Positions 10,296-19,961 of a stretch of 64,000 bases of DNA are shown here, one piece after another (within the stretch, counting starts at the first letter, position 1; every line of letters starts with the position of its first letter). Source of the stretch: CAWGXG01 sp963826505 (GTDB lineage Bacteria; Chloroflexota; Anaerolineae; Aggregatilineales; Aggregatilineaceae); the NCBI GenBank assembly GCA_963826505.1, contig CAWGXG010000003.1:1-64000 (forward strand), in the 5' to 3' direction. The notes beneath the pieces were generated by a model. It was given only the letters and a program-made list of their open reading frames with translations, did not search any database and had not been told where the DNA came from. The position numbers were made by a program, and so were the translations under genes.

Positions 10296-10871
10296 GTGTC
10301 TGCGGCGGTGAAAATGAACCAGGCCGATGTGTCGATTTACCAGATAAAGATTACGTTGCAAGGCAGCAAGCCTCCGATATGGCGGCGATTGCTGGTCTCA
10401 AGTGATATTTCGCTCAGTAAACTGCATCAGATTATCCAAACCGCGATGGGATGGTGGGATTCGCATCTCCACCAGTTTATTGTGGGTGACGTGTATTATG
10501 GTGTCCCGTTGCCTGAGGACTGGTACGAAATCAAAAATGAACGTCGCGCTAAACTCAGCCAAATCGCGCCGCAGGAAAGATCCAAGTTCGTGTATGAGTA
10601 TGATTTTGGGGATGGTTGGCGGCATGCAATCCTGGTTGAAAGAATCCTACCTCCCGATCCAACCCACAAGCTGCCGGTCTGTATCAAAGGCAAGCGCGCC
10701 TGCCCGCCTGAAGATGTTGGCGGTACCTGGGGATATGAGAACTTCTTGGAGGCGATCACCAATCCCGAACACGACGAACATGACAGCTATCTGGAATGGA
10801 TCGGCGGCGCGTTTGACCCAGAAGCGTTTGATGTCGACGCGATAAACGCGCAACTGCGCCGGTTTAAATAG
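10296..10871 (+). CDS. Plasmid pRiA4b ORF-3-like protein
   Basis: A 191-residue protein with a GTG start at 10296, preceded by GAGAGGAG. It carries the marks of the pRiA4b ORF-3 family: YQIKITLQGSKPPIWRRLLV at the N-terminus, LHQIIQTAMGWWDSHLHQF, then YEYDFGDGWRHAILVE, CIKGKRACPPEDVGG and a C-terminal FDPEAFDVDAINAQL. The fold is known only as a plasmid-borne family of unknown role. It follows the UPF0158 gene by 36 bp on the same strand and probably shares its transcript. It is intact and close to usual family length. Confidence 0.88.
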   Translation: MSAAVKMNQADVSIYQIKITLQGSKPPIWRRLLVSSDISLSKLHQIIQTAMGWWDSHLHQFIVGDVYYGVPLPEDWYEIKNERRAKLSQIAPQERSKFVYEYDFGDGWRHAILVERILPPDPTHKLPVCIKGKRACPPEDVGGTWGYENFLEAITNPEHDEHDSYLEWIGGAFDPEAFDVDAINAQLRRFK

Positions 10872-10952
10872 GCGAGCCGTGAATAGTAATGGGGCTTAGT
10901 CCTGCCGTTTCAGTGTTCAAAACAGGGGAAGCAAGGTGTAGGGATCTGCAAA

Positions 10953-11300
10953 TCAAAATGGTAGATAACGGATTTCGCCTGACCACTCGTCTTGTTCACT
11001 CGCGAGTACAATGAATTCAAGGGTGTCGATTACTTCGCCGACTGGCTTAGTGCCTTGCACAAGGAATAAACCTGGTGTGGGCAGCTCAGCATTGACACGG
11101 TCGTAGAAGTAACCGCGCATGGTGTTGACATCGTGCGTTAGGATAATATAGTCATGTTGGGCAGCCCATTCCAAAATCAGCGTGTCTGGTTCTCCGGCCA
11201 ATTCCGTATCCTGGATTCGCGTTATTTCGACATCGGGTACGCGTCGTTCTAGCCCTCGAAGAATTTCATTGTTGAAGTTCTCGTCTGCAAGGAAACGCAT
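10953..11300 (-). CDS. DUF5615-family PIN-like protein (putative toxin)
   Basis: A 115-residue protein starting MRFLADENF, the signature of DUF5615, a PIN-like nuclease-fold family usually paired with a DUF433 antitoxin. Acidic residues expected of a PIN-like site are present: Asp-Glu at 6-7, Asp in PDVEITRIQD, Glu-Pro-Asp in AGEPDTLILEWA, and THDVNTM near residue 55. Its ATG overlaps the stop of the DUF433 gene as TAATG, so translation is coupled. The likely role is an RNA-cleaving toxin of a type II module; activity is inferred from family and arrangement. A collapsed duplicate is at 31220-31276. Confidence 0.8.
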   Translation of the reverse strand: MRFLADENFNNEILRGLERRVPDVEITRIQDTELAGEPDTLILEWAAQHDYIILTHDVNTMRGYFYDRVNAELPTPGLFLVQGTKPVGEVIDTLEFIVLASEQDEWSGEIRYLPF

Positions 11301-11647
11301 TATTCGCCACTGGCCTTGCGTTTGGCTTCCAGGCGTTCTAGCAGGATCGCACGCGTCAATTTCGGCGGATGTTCCCGTTCATATGTCTCGCGAAACGCCT
11401 CCGCTTCCGCTTCTTGTTGACGGAGATAAGAGTCTATATCATCCCGGTGACGCAGGTAATAGCCGATTGCGAGATAGACATCGTCCAAAGACAACGACGG
11501 ATACTGCGCTGTGATTGTTTCGGGGGTATGGCCCATCCGAAACGAATAAATCACCAAATCCAGCAAAATGCGTGTATTGCCGACACGCAGTCGTCCATGT
11601 TCATCAGCGTTGATGGGAATCTGTTCAGTAATTGGTGTGGCGCTCAT
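11300..11647 (-). CDS. DUF433-family antitoxin
   Basis: A 115-residue protein. Residues ~20-75 form the DUF433 helical domain (GRLRVGNTRILLDLVIYSFRMG, then TPETITAQYPSLSLDDVYLAIGYYL), an HTH-like fold. A charged helical tail (REQ-type, EAEAEAFRETYEREHPPKLT) follows and probably wraps the toxin. I chose ATG 11647 because AGGAG lies eight bases upstream; a longer frame to 11737 overlaps the adjacent repeat. It is first in a two-gene operon with the PIN-like toxin, joined by TAATG, and a dimeric DUF433 protein would normally autoregulate. A 5'-truncated duplicate is at 31276-31545. Confidence 0.82.
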   Translation of the reverse strand: MSATPITEQIPINADEHGRLRVGNTRILLDLVIYSFRMGHTPETITAQYPSLSLDDVYLAIGYYLRHRDDIDSYLRQQEAEAEAFRETYEREHPPKLTRAILLERLEAKRKASGE

Positions 11648-11699
11648 CGTTGAAACTCCTGAGGTTGTTGTCAATCTATTATAGTTCATGTTCACCACG

Positions 11700-11868
11700 T
11701 GTTGAGCGAGTTGATGATCTGCCCGACCCGCGTCCAATGCAACCCGACCTCTTCCGCAATCTGGCGGTAGCTCAGCCCCTGGGCGCGTAGAGTCAGAATC
11801 GTTTCGCGCAGTTTGGCTTTGTCGGGATGGCGCAGATCAGCTTCGGTTGAGGGAGGTAGGGGGTCATT
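11700..11868 (-). pseudogene. HTH repeat, copy (b): recombinase-like C-terminal fragment
   Basis: On the minus strand this encodes, with small lesions, DLRHPDKAKLRETI then a helix-turn-helix of the form LSYRQIAEEVGLHWTRVGQI. The same block occurs at 25800-26035 and 47299-47540. It ends abruptly at 11868, where the AraC-like sequence begins, so 11868 marks an element or deletion boundary. The left edge lies near 11700, just upstream of the DUF433 gene. I read it as the C-terminal DNA-binding tail of a serine recombinase because the copy at 47.5 kb is preceded by a recombinase-like helix; that assignment is inference. Confidence 0.5.
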
Positions 11869-12112
11869 ATACTACGAAGCCAACAGCGAGCGCGGCCTGT
11901 GCGACCGAGATCCTGCGTGCAGCAAACGGCAGACGCGCATGACGCGTGTTTGGATGAGGAAGGTGAGGGTTGTAACCCGATCTGATTGGTGAACACCCAC
12001 ACCAGGTAGAAAAACTCAAATGAGCGATTGTTGCCAGATCATCGAGTGGTATGTCCTCGTGATATCGATCATAATATAAGTTCACGCACCGGCTGGATCG
12101 GACCTGGTTCAT
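11867..12112 (-). pseudogene. AraC-family HTH fragment, truncated
   Basis: The minus strand encodes YYDRYHEDIPLDDLATIAHLS followed, after frame changes, by VWVFTNQIGLQP, a QTR stretch with CRLL, and VAQAALAVGF. This is the two-HTH AraC/XylS domain in the right order (first recognition region, G-x-x-P turn, R-x-x-A-x-x-L-L helix, second HTH up to the conserved Gly-Phe). It stops exactly at that Gly-Phe, where the HTH repeat begins, so the last ~25 residues are gone. Nothing else is supported in 12113-12404; part of the ligand-binding half may lie there but is too decayed to claim. Confidence 0.5.
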
Positions 12113-12404
12113 TCCTGGTTCATTGCCGGGGCGGGGTGGGTGCGGCAGATCATCCGCATGTAGAACGATTAGGGTGGCGATTGCCGCCAGCAGCCAGGAT
12201 TAGTGTTCCAGGCTTAAGACGGCTGTAAATCTGGTGCCGGAATCGGACCAATCCAGCAACATACCAGGCGAATAGTCGCGACTATCACGAATGGCTCGGA
12301 GCAAAATTACGGGGTAGATAACACATTACATTGAGAAGCGCCTTCCAATAAGTGCGGGATTGAAGGTGCTTCCAACTTTCACCTGAACGGGTCAGGCGAG
12401 GCAA

Positions 12405-13844
12405 TCAGGTCGTTGGCGTGAGAACCATCATGATGCTTTTTGCCAGATCGCTCGCCACAGATGTACGGCTTATTGTCTCGATGATCTTAGATGGGGGCTT
12501 AATGTCGTTATTATCGTCGAGATAATAATAGACGTTACCCAGCACGCTGATGTGCTCCAAGTTCAGAAGGAAACGCAGAACTTCTTCGTCACTGTAGCCT
12601 ACCTCTGGTTGATTCAAGACGTCGTTCAAGATGGCTGGAAGCTCCTTTCGATTGCGTACATCGACAGTCAGGCCACGACCGGAGTAAAATGCCTGTCCCA
12701 TTGTTATGACGGATTTTCGATGGATGATTCCCTCTACTCCAGCCGTAGAATTAATCGTCACGACTGCACTCGCACCTAAAATCAGTTGCAGACCGGGGAC
12801 GTTCGGGGCAATCAGTCTGATTTTGGGATGCTGAGTGATTTGACGCAAAGAGTTCACATCGTATAGCCCAAGCTGCATGGGGTGCTGCTTTGTGTACACC
12901 ATGTAATTATCTGGTAGTGCGGCAGCTAGTTCATTGACGAAAGCGAATTGGTCAATGAATTCGGGTGCTCGGACTGTAATTTGTGCATCAAACGGATCGT
13001 GCAAGGGGAAAAAGACATAATTCTCATCAGGCTGTGGCTGCGTGTAAAGCTTCTGTTCAAAAGGTTGTCGCCATTTGCGAAGTAAGAATTGTTCCACCAG
13101 AGTCAGTGGTGCCCAGTTTTCGGTCCGAAGATCGTAACTGGCTTTGATCCACAGATATTCCATCAACTGTCTGAATTTATTCCTCAAGGGACGTTTGCGT
13201 CGGAGCATCCAGGACGTTTGCTTACCGCGAAAATCATCCACATATTTCCGCATAGTCTGGATTTTTTCCTCAGTGAACGCTTGTAACGGCAAGTCCAGCG
13301 CTCCGAGATCATACACTTCGTTCGCTGCCCATGTGATACGCCCCGGTAAGGGAACAAAATAGAAAACAAAAACAGGGATACCGAGTCGCTCTGCAACAAG
13401 ATGAAGGGTTCGGTAGAGTAAGGCACCGTCGGCCATTGCAAACAAATGAGTGGGATGCTGTTCTTGGAATAATTCCTCCCATGCTTTGATCTGATTAATT
13501 GCAACAACTAGCCGTGCATCCGGGCGCTTTCGATAATACCGTTTACCTCGAATCGGCGAACGAATACGATCGCTCAAGATAATCCGGTCAAGGTCCTCCC
13601 TGGTCACGTTATAACGGTTCTCGATTGCTTTGAGTTCCTCTTTCAGGTCTGCAGGGTTTATCGACTGCCGGTTGACATAATCCCCAAATACCAGGCCGGT
13701 TACATTGGGCGGAACAAGCTTCAGGCCGAAGCGGATATAATTGACAATGCCAACTTGTTCAACTTGAGGTGCAATTTCGGCTGCAATGCGACTGAACAAT
13801 GGGGTATCTTGAGTATCCTGGCAAACAAATAACACATGTGTCAT
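12405..13844 (-). CDS. Capsule polysaccharide biosynthesis-type protein (KpsS/KpsC-like)
   Basis: An intact 479-residue soluble protein. The C-terminal half has the marks of capsule synthesis transferases of the KpsC/KpsS group: FFPLHDPFDAQI (~285), YTKQHPMQLG (~325) and INSTAGVEGI (~375), which line the nucleotide-sugar cleft of this GT-B-like fold. The N-terminal half (THVLFVCQDTQDTPLF, FAMADGALLYRTLH) is typical of the same proteins. It probably transfers a sugar, perhaps an acidic one, onto a lipid- or polymer-linked acceptor at the inner membrane face. It follows the flippase gene by 6 bp and is the last gene of the polysaccharide operon. Unlike its upstream neighbours it is free of frameshifts. 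Confidence 0.75.
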   Translation of the reverse strand: MTHVLFVCQDTQDTPLFSRIAAEIAPQVEQVGIVNYIRFGLKLVPPNVTGLVFGDYVNRQSINPADLKEELKAIENRYNVTREDLDRIILSDRIRSPIRGKRYYRKRPDARLVVAINQIKAWEELFQEQHPTHLFAMADGALLYRTLHLVAERLGIPVFVFYFVPLPGRITWAANEVYDLGALDLPLQAFTEEKIQTMRKYVDDFRGKQTSWMLRRKRPLRNKFRQLMEYLWIKASYDLRTENWAPLTLVEQFLLRKWRQPFEQKLYTQPQPDENYVFFPLHDPFDAQITVRAPEFIDQFAFVNELAAALPDNYMVYTKQHPMQLGLYDVNSLRQITQHPKIRLIAPNVPGLQLILGASAVVTINSTAGVEGIIHRKSVITMGQAFYSGRGLTVDVRNRKELPAILNDVLNQPEVGYSDEEVLRFLLNLEHISVLGNVYYYLDDNNDIKPPSKIIETISRTSVASDLAKSIMMVLTPTT

Positions 13845-13850
13845 TTGCTG

Positions 13851-15375
13851 TTATCTCCTTAGGTTATAAGTAAATCGCTGCAGCAACCGATCTGCCAATG
13901 TGATTTCTTCGGGCGTCACAAATACCCGGTGTCCGAGCATCAAGACTGTGTAGGCAACAAGTAGCACTATTCCGCGCACAAGCATAGGAAGTTCGGTAGC
14001 CAGGGTAAGTAATAACAACACCGTAAAAACAGTGGCCCATATCAACCATGCCTTTGCCTGGATTATTTCCCATTTGATTGTAAGTTCACGAAAAACCTGC
14101 TGGCAAATTACTGTCATTAGCAAAATGTTGGTGAGCAACAGGGCGATTGCTGCGCTGTAGGCAGATTCGCCTAACAAAATCAACAAACTACCTACGATGA
14201 CGAGTGCTACACTAGCAACCAGATAGTCCAGACTGAGTTTCATACTCTGACCGGTCGATAATAACCATTGTTCGACTGAGGTAACCATCGTTCGGATGAA
14301 AAACACAACGGCAAGAATGATTAATAGCGGGAATGTACCCTGGTATTTTTCACCGCCCATGAGCAGTGTAACTTCGGGCGCAAACGCGAGCAGTGCGGTG
14401 GTGGCTAGAATGAACACAATGCCCGAATACTTGATCGAATACTCATAGAGCGCGACCGATTGTTTGGTTTTTTTTGAGATCGAGACGAAATCGTCTGTCA
14501 TGTCCTCATCAGTGCGTTTCCAGCTTTCAAAAATGTAGGGGCGCAAAACCTGGGGAATGACAATCGCAAAACTGACCACGATATTAAATAAGGATATCCC
14601 GAAGGAAAAATCAGCCACTTTTTCCGTCGTGCTGAAAAGTTGTAATTGGTACTGAATGATGATGACGAGCGCCCACGTACTTATATAATACGGAATCAGA
14701 GGCACGCCAAAACGCAGCGCGCTGATCATCGTTCTCAATGATGCTTTTGCTTCGCGCAGATCGCGAAATTCAAGGCCTCTAAGCCCGACCCCAATCGCAA
14801 CGATCAGATTAATCAACCACAGTTTTGCTACCAACATCAGATCAAGGGGGAAACCTCAAAATCAGTATTGCTAGCAGGAGATAACGCCAGCCAGAATTGC
14901 GTATGAATAGTACGATGCTGTACAAATTGACCTTCTGGTGGCCGTAATGATGGAAGTTGATTACGAATAACCATGCCGTAAGCATGGACGTGATCACCAC
15001 CAGTCTGAATGGGATCCGATAGGCCTGCATATCGAACGGTGATAGAAATAACGGCAAACTGACTTGAAGCACTATCGTTACAGCGAGGGAGGCCACAAAC
15101 ACCAATATCAAAACGGATTTCAGCACATCGGCGGCTTGCGGTGAGCGTTCTTGTGCCGCACTGCGAAAGACGAACATTGACGTACCCATCACCATAACAT
15201 GATTAAGTACCAGGTTTGTATTCAATAGTAAGGAATATGCAGCATACGTTTCTTTTGAAAACGTTCGAGCAAGAATGGGCAGAAGTAATGGGCCTGGTAG
15301 AAATTGAAATACAGCCAAAACGACCGACACTAGTAACTCTCGGCTGATTTTTTCGGAGCGCAAACTCGTATTCAT
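13851..15375 (-). pseudogene. Wzx-type oligosaccharide flippase, split by one frameshift
   Basis: A polytopic membrane protein of about 507 residues if joined, with 12 or more predicted helices, in the MATE-like polysaccharide transporter fold. The N-terminal part (SRELLVSVVLAVFQFLPGPLLLPILARTFS) is the usual Wzx opening. The frame breaks near 14855 at a run of five C on the coding strand: removing one C continues the protein smoothly (RFPLDLMLVAKLW). This points to a homopolymer indel. The protein would flip lipid-linked repeat units across the inner membrane. It lies 6 bp upstream of the capsule-type transferase gene and on the same strand as the pseudaminic acid genes. The 15376-15591 gap is AT-rich and probably promoter-bearing; no specific site is clear. 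Confidence 0.8.
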
Positions 15376-15591
15376 GAACTTTGACAGCTATGTAACTGAA
15401 CCCCAATCATTCTGAGACTAACACCCCTCTTGTACCAATAATGCAAGTATGCTTTGCATCCCCGAAACAAATTTGGACGATAATAAAACGGGAAAATTAG
15501 AATAACAATAGGCTGTTTCTTCTGTCATTGTACAGATTGCGAGCCAGCAAAGGTACTGCCAGAAAGTTGGTGCACAACAGTTTCCGCGTTT

Positions 15592-16367
15592 TCAATCAAA
15601 GTTCTTCATCAACGCGGATACGCGTCTGGTAAACACACGCCATAAAAACAGCGGGTTTCCAACGACATAACGTCGCCAGAGTCGTCGCGGTTCAACAAGC
15701 AAGCGAACTAACCACTCAAAGCCATTATCCGTGATCCATCGCGGTGCACGATAAACGCTGCCAGCTAGATAATCTAGCATGGCCCCTACGGGCAAAAGGA
15801 CCCTTGCATTCAGTTGTGATCGGCTTTCCTCGATCCAGTATTCTTGTCCGGGCATGCCAAAACCCACAATCAGGATATCGGTTCCTGATTCATTGATTGT
15901 ACGGATAACGGCAGCGTTTTCCTTGCTGCCAGCGTGCTTGTCGAAGTATCCGTGATGAACCCCAACAATATGTACCCCGGGGGCCAGCGCGGTTAAGTTT
16001 GCACTGGCCTGCTCCGCGACACCAGGCTTCGCGCCTAAGAAGTATAGACTGAGGTCATGTTCAATGCATTCAGCGGCAAGTAGTGGAAGCCAGTCTGGAG
16101 GTGTACTGCGATATTGAAGTTTTTGTCCTGAGAGCCAGGCGCCGAGTCGTACCCCAACACCATCGCAATAGACTGTATCTGCTTCTTGCAGAATGCGCTT
16201 AAAACGTGGATCGCCTACGGAAAGGTTTAGCGCATGGACATTAGCGTAATTGAATAAGTGAGGCGTTGTCCCTTGCGCGGCGGTGATGATTGCTTCCACC
16301 AAACACCCCGTAGGCAAATCCTGGATACGAATATCCAGCAGCTCGACACTGGTATGATTATGAATTC
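15592..16367 (-). CDS. WecG/TagA/CpsF-family glycosyltransferase
   Basis: A GT26-family transferase that adds a sugar (often N-acetylmannosamine or its uronate) to a lipid-linked acceptor. The motifs are in order: NYANVHALNL with DPRF, YCDGVGV (catalytic Asp), DILIVGFGMPGQEYWI, VGAMLDYLAG and a C-terminal GFEWLVRLLVEPRRLWRRY amphipathic segment that binds the membrane. The body from about 16317 downward is one clean frame. The true start is uncertain: the natural N-terminus (HTSVELLDIRIQDLPTG) begins at an ATG near 16369 only if one base is shifted, so a small indel near the start is likely. It lies 20 bp downstream of pseI and belongs to the same cluster. Confidence 0.8.
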
Positions 16368-16386
16368 ATTGTTGTGAGGCGCGCAT

Positions 16387-17437
16387 CTAACTGATTAAAT
16401 TCCATGTTGCGGGCGTTCCTCGTTCGATTTCGCGGGTTGCTCGTCGCCCAATGATCTCATCGAGATAACGAGTGTGTAATCCATGCCCCGGTCGTATCGA
16501 CCGCACATTGTCCGTGGTGAACACATCGCCTGTTTTCATATCCTTAACCACAAACAACGATCGGCGGAAGACACGGCTCTCCTGTTCTTTCTCGGTGATG
16601 TCATAGTTCACACGCCCCAACGCTCGTTCTGCCACGCGAACGGCATCCACCATCGCTTTGAACTCAGTCGGGCTCCAGGGAGAACGTGCTGTCTGGGCCG
16701 GGATCGGCGCGGGAAAGCGTAAAGTGTTTCTCGATAGATACAAGCACCCAGTGCAACCGCTGCCACCGGTACTGCAATTCCGCATGGTATGATCGGACAA
16801 CCCAACCGGAACGTTGAAGACCTGCGCCAGATGCGGGATTATGCGCAAATTTAGCTTCTTCTGGTTCCGCAGGATAGGCACTGGTACATCGCAGCAGCGC
16901 CAACTGGTCGCAGCCCGCCTCGCGTAGAGGTGTGTACGGCCTCGTCAATCTCAGCCAGCGTGGCCATCCCGGTAGACATGATGATCGGTTTGCCGGTTCT
17001 CGCATATAGCGCAACAGTGGCAGGTCAACGATCTCGAACGAGGCTACTTTGAAAGCTGGGACGTTCATCTGCTCCAGAAATTCGACGGCAGTCGGATCAA
17101 ACGGCGATGAAAACAGGTCGAGGCCCAGATCGTCGGCCACCGCCTTTAGCTTGGGCTGCCATTCCCACGGCGTGTAGGCTTCGCCATATAAATCATACAA
17201 ATTCCGCCCGTTCCAGAGGGTATCCTTAATCTGAAAATAACGGTTTATCGCTGTCGATAGTGATGGTGTCGGGCGTGTAAGTTTGCAGTTTTACGGCGTC
17301 GGCACCTGCGTCTTTGGCGGCGCGAATGATGTTGACCGCCTGCTCAAAGTCCTGATTATGGTTAGCCGACATCTCGGCGATAATGTACGTAGAAATACGC
17401 GGAAGCCTAAAGCAAAATCTCTAATCCTAGTTTTCAT
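16387..17437 (-). pseudogene. pseI: Pseudaminic acid synthase, multiply frameshifted
   Basis: The NeuB-family enzyme that condenses a 6-deoxy-di-N-acyl hexose with phosphoenolpyruvate. Recognisable blocks are: IIAEMSANHNQDFEQAV (N-terminal barrel), KLQTYTPDTITID, NLYDLYGEAYTPWEW, DLFSSPFDPTAVEFLE, FKVASFEIVDLPLL, EKHFTLSR with GPDS.FSLEPDEFKAMV, and a C-terminal SAF/antifreeze-like domain (SIRPGHGLHTRYLDEIIGR). The Tyr-Asp-Leu-Tyr block favours PseI over sialic acid NeuB. Frame changes lie near 17405, 17225, 17000-16940 and 16880-16680. Between them the sequence stays highly conserved. It follows the formyltransferase gene by 6 bp. If the indels are real, pseudaminic acid synthesis is dead. 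Confidence 0.8.
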
Positions 17438-17443
17438 GATCAG

Positions 17444-18199
17444 CTAGCCCTCATCTTCGTAATATAACTCAAGACGCATATATATTTTGCGCCCATTGTC
17501 ATAGAAGTAAGCGCCATCGTGAGGTGCAAAAGTGCGCGCCCGAAGCATATTAATCAAGTCTCGAGCTGTATAGACACGTTCCAGATGAATTTCATCAATG
17601 TCCTTGATATCCTGCATGCGGTGCGCAGTTCCTACGCCAGATGGTTGTGACAGACGGGATGTGGTTCCAGTTTTGATGGTCGGCCAATTTTCGATAAAGA
17701 GGTCAAAACAGGCATTTTCAAGCTTGGAATACAACGATCTCCCTGTGTCAATGGGTTCAATAATTATCTCTTTTTGAGCAATGATGTCGCCAGTATCTAC
17801 GTGTGCATCAATATAATGCAACGTTGCCCCGGCTGGTGTGTTCTCGACAATACTCCACACATTAGGAAAGGCCCCACGATTGTAGGGTAGGTAAGAGGGG
17901 TGAAATTACACTACGCCTTGTGGAAAAACTGAATAAAAGCTAGGACGCAAGATATAACCGAACAGGATAGAGAGCGCAATATCGGCGTTCAAATTGCGTA
18001 CCTTCTCAACTACGGTTGGGTCGCGTAACGTTAATCCGTCGATAATGACATCAGTAGATGCCTTTGCCACAATCTCATCTCGAAATTTGGCCTTCTGCGC
18101 TGGATGGACCACTACGCCCACAGACTTCTCATTTTGCTCTTTAAGCCACGAGATTATTTTTAAGCCAAGCCGATTGTTACCCAGATAGAGGATACGCAT
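17444..18199 (-). pseudogene. Sugar N-formyltransferase at the pseH position, with an in-frame TAA
   Basis: A formyltransferase of the methionyl-tRNA formyltransferase-like fold. The N-terminus MRILYLGNNRLGLKIISWL is the usual first strand. The active-site stretch reads V-stop-F-HPSYLPYNRGAFPNVWS: the TAA (17906-17908, codon 98) stands exactly where the family has its catalytic Asn (N-x-H). His and the later Asp (HVDTGDII) are intact, and the frame is the same on both sides of the stop. Compensating single-base indels around the codon would explain it. The C-terminal domain has ARTFAPHDGAYFY. Its place between pseG and pseI suggests that it N-formylates the amino group that PseH would acetylate, using formyl-tetrahydrofolate. 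ATG 18199 has GAGGAG upstream. Confidence 0.75.
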
Positions 18200-19238
18200 G
18201 GGAATAACTCCTCAATTCTGCGATGACCCGCGTTCCTCCGTTTTCATTCACCAGAGCGCGCCCTCGTTTTGAACTGAGTACGCGCCAGTCACGCGACATC
18301 AATCGTTCTTCCACTTTATCTGCAACATGTTCCATTGTAATAAATATTAGACATTCCAAGATATACCGCATAATGAACAGTTGCCAGCCCATGAACAATG
18401 GCGCGCTGATTATCAGCTAACACGACAACCACGCTCGGCAATCCCAAAAACGCGAGCTCCCAACACGTACTGCCCCCGGCCGAGACAGCCACATCTGCCC
18501 ATGCCATCAGGGCGGGCATATCGGTCACATTGTGTTCCAGCCGAACAGCGTGTTGTGACCGCTGTGCCGCAGCCTGGAGCGCGTCGTAATGTGGATTGTT
18601 GCCTCCAACGACGACTGTGACCTCAAGGCCGTTAAGCTCGACCTGTTCGAGCGCATGCAGGATTTTTAAGGTCACGTTGTCGGGATCGCTGCCCCCCATC
18701 GTGACCAACACTTTTCGCGCCACGTCAGGAATTTCGCGTTGCCAGTCGCGCCAACGCCAGAATTCACGGCGCAACAAAGCATATCGCGTTCCCAATAAAA
18801 GCTGCGTGTACGGTTCCCGATTGGGGTATAGCGCGTCACTGGCGTGAATATTCTGGTTCAGCACGACATCGGCGTAGTAATGGTCTGCATGACCGTTATC
18901 GTCCAGCACCAACAGCCGCAGCCCAGCAGCTTTTAGCCATTTCTGATACTCGGCCCCAAAATGATAACCGTCTATTGTAACGTAGCCCGTATCTTGTGCT
19001 TGTGCGATTTCAATGACCTGTTGGGCATCTTCTGATTGCCCGCTATAGCAGTCACAGGGCGCACTAGCACTCCCTCGGCCTCCAGGCGGGTTCGCAATCC
19101 GTCGGGCAGATCCGAAACAAACGTGACCGCGCCGCCCTGATCTTGCCAAGCTTGAGCTAGTGCCAGACAACGCATCACATGCCCGCTGCCGATCGCTGTG
19201 CTTGCGTCTGCGCGAATCACCAGGGCAGATCCGTTCAT
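18177..19238 (-). pseudogene. pseG: PseG-type UDP-sugar hydrolase, frameshifted
   Basis: Removes UDP from UDP-2,4-diacylamido-2,4,6-trideoxy-altrose before PseI. The N-terminus has IRADASTAIGSGHVMRCLALAQAW, the loop shared with MurG-like folds. The middle has VTIDGYHFG and LLVLDDNGHADHY, then LVTMGGSDPDNVTLKIL and the C-terminal SAGGSTCWELAFLGLP that binds UDP. Frame changes lie near 19055 and 18385. The start at 19238 overlaps the end of pseF (ATGA type), and its tail overlaps the formyltransferase start by about 23 bp, so the whole set is one operon. Confidence 0.82.
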
Positions 19239-19957
19239 AGACTTTTCTGCTCGATATCCTGGTTGATCGTGAGCCATTCGGGATGATTTTCAAACGCTGC
19301 GAGAACCTGTCGCCACGAGAAATCACCATGTCCAAAGTGCTCGTAAACGGTACGCACAAGCTTCAGATCTTCCGGAGTATCCACCGTCCACCGGTAGTGA
19401 GAGAAATCCTCAGGATTGGTGACTTCCTACAGCCGGAATTGTTCCGGATGGCGATAAAGATACGGTGTGACATGTTCACGCCAGTCCGAGGCATCTTCGT
19501 TCCACGCGGTCTCAAGAGCTATAAGGCTGAACACTTCGCAATCCAGTCCACGCGGATAGTGGCGCTGTAGGGTGTTGCTGGCGTAGTCGGGTTGAGGAGC
19601 GGCACATAAGTAAGCCGCGATGACATAATCTGTGACCGCGGGGTCGATCAAGGGACAATCCGAGGTGACGCGAACAATATGCTCAGCCTCAAATTGGCGC
19701 GCCGCCTGGTAGTAGCGATCGAGCACGTCATCCTGGCTGCCGCGATAGACGGGCCAACCGTATTGTTCGCAGAGCTCAGCTAGGCGATCGTCAGGCGTTT
19801 CCGTGGTCGTGGCGATGACAGTCTGATCGATAAATCGCGAATGTCCCAACCGATACATCACCCACCACAGCATCGGTTTGTCCAAGATCGGCTGCAATAC
19901 TTTGCCTGGTAACCGAGTGCTACCCATCCGGGCTTGAACAATACAGGTAATAGCCAT
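19235..19957 (-). pseudogene. pseF: Pseudaminic acid cytidylyltransferase, one frameshift
   Basis: Activates pseudaminic acid with CTP. The glycosyltransferase-A-like nucleotide-binding start is clear: ITCIVQARMGSTRLPGKVL. Further motifs are LCEQYGWPVYRGSQDDVLDRYY, VRVTSDCPLIDP and LDCEVFSL. This SpsF/PseF subtype fits the cluster. The frame opened at 19957 ends at 19427; after one indel there the continuation (NPEDFSHYRWTVDTPEDLKLV ... NHPEWLTINQD) reaches a TGA at 19235-19237 overlapping the pseG start. Start: ATG 19957, five bases after the pseC stop. Confidence 0.8.
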
Positions 19958-19961
19958 TATT

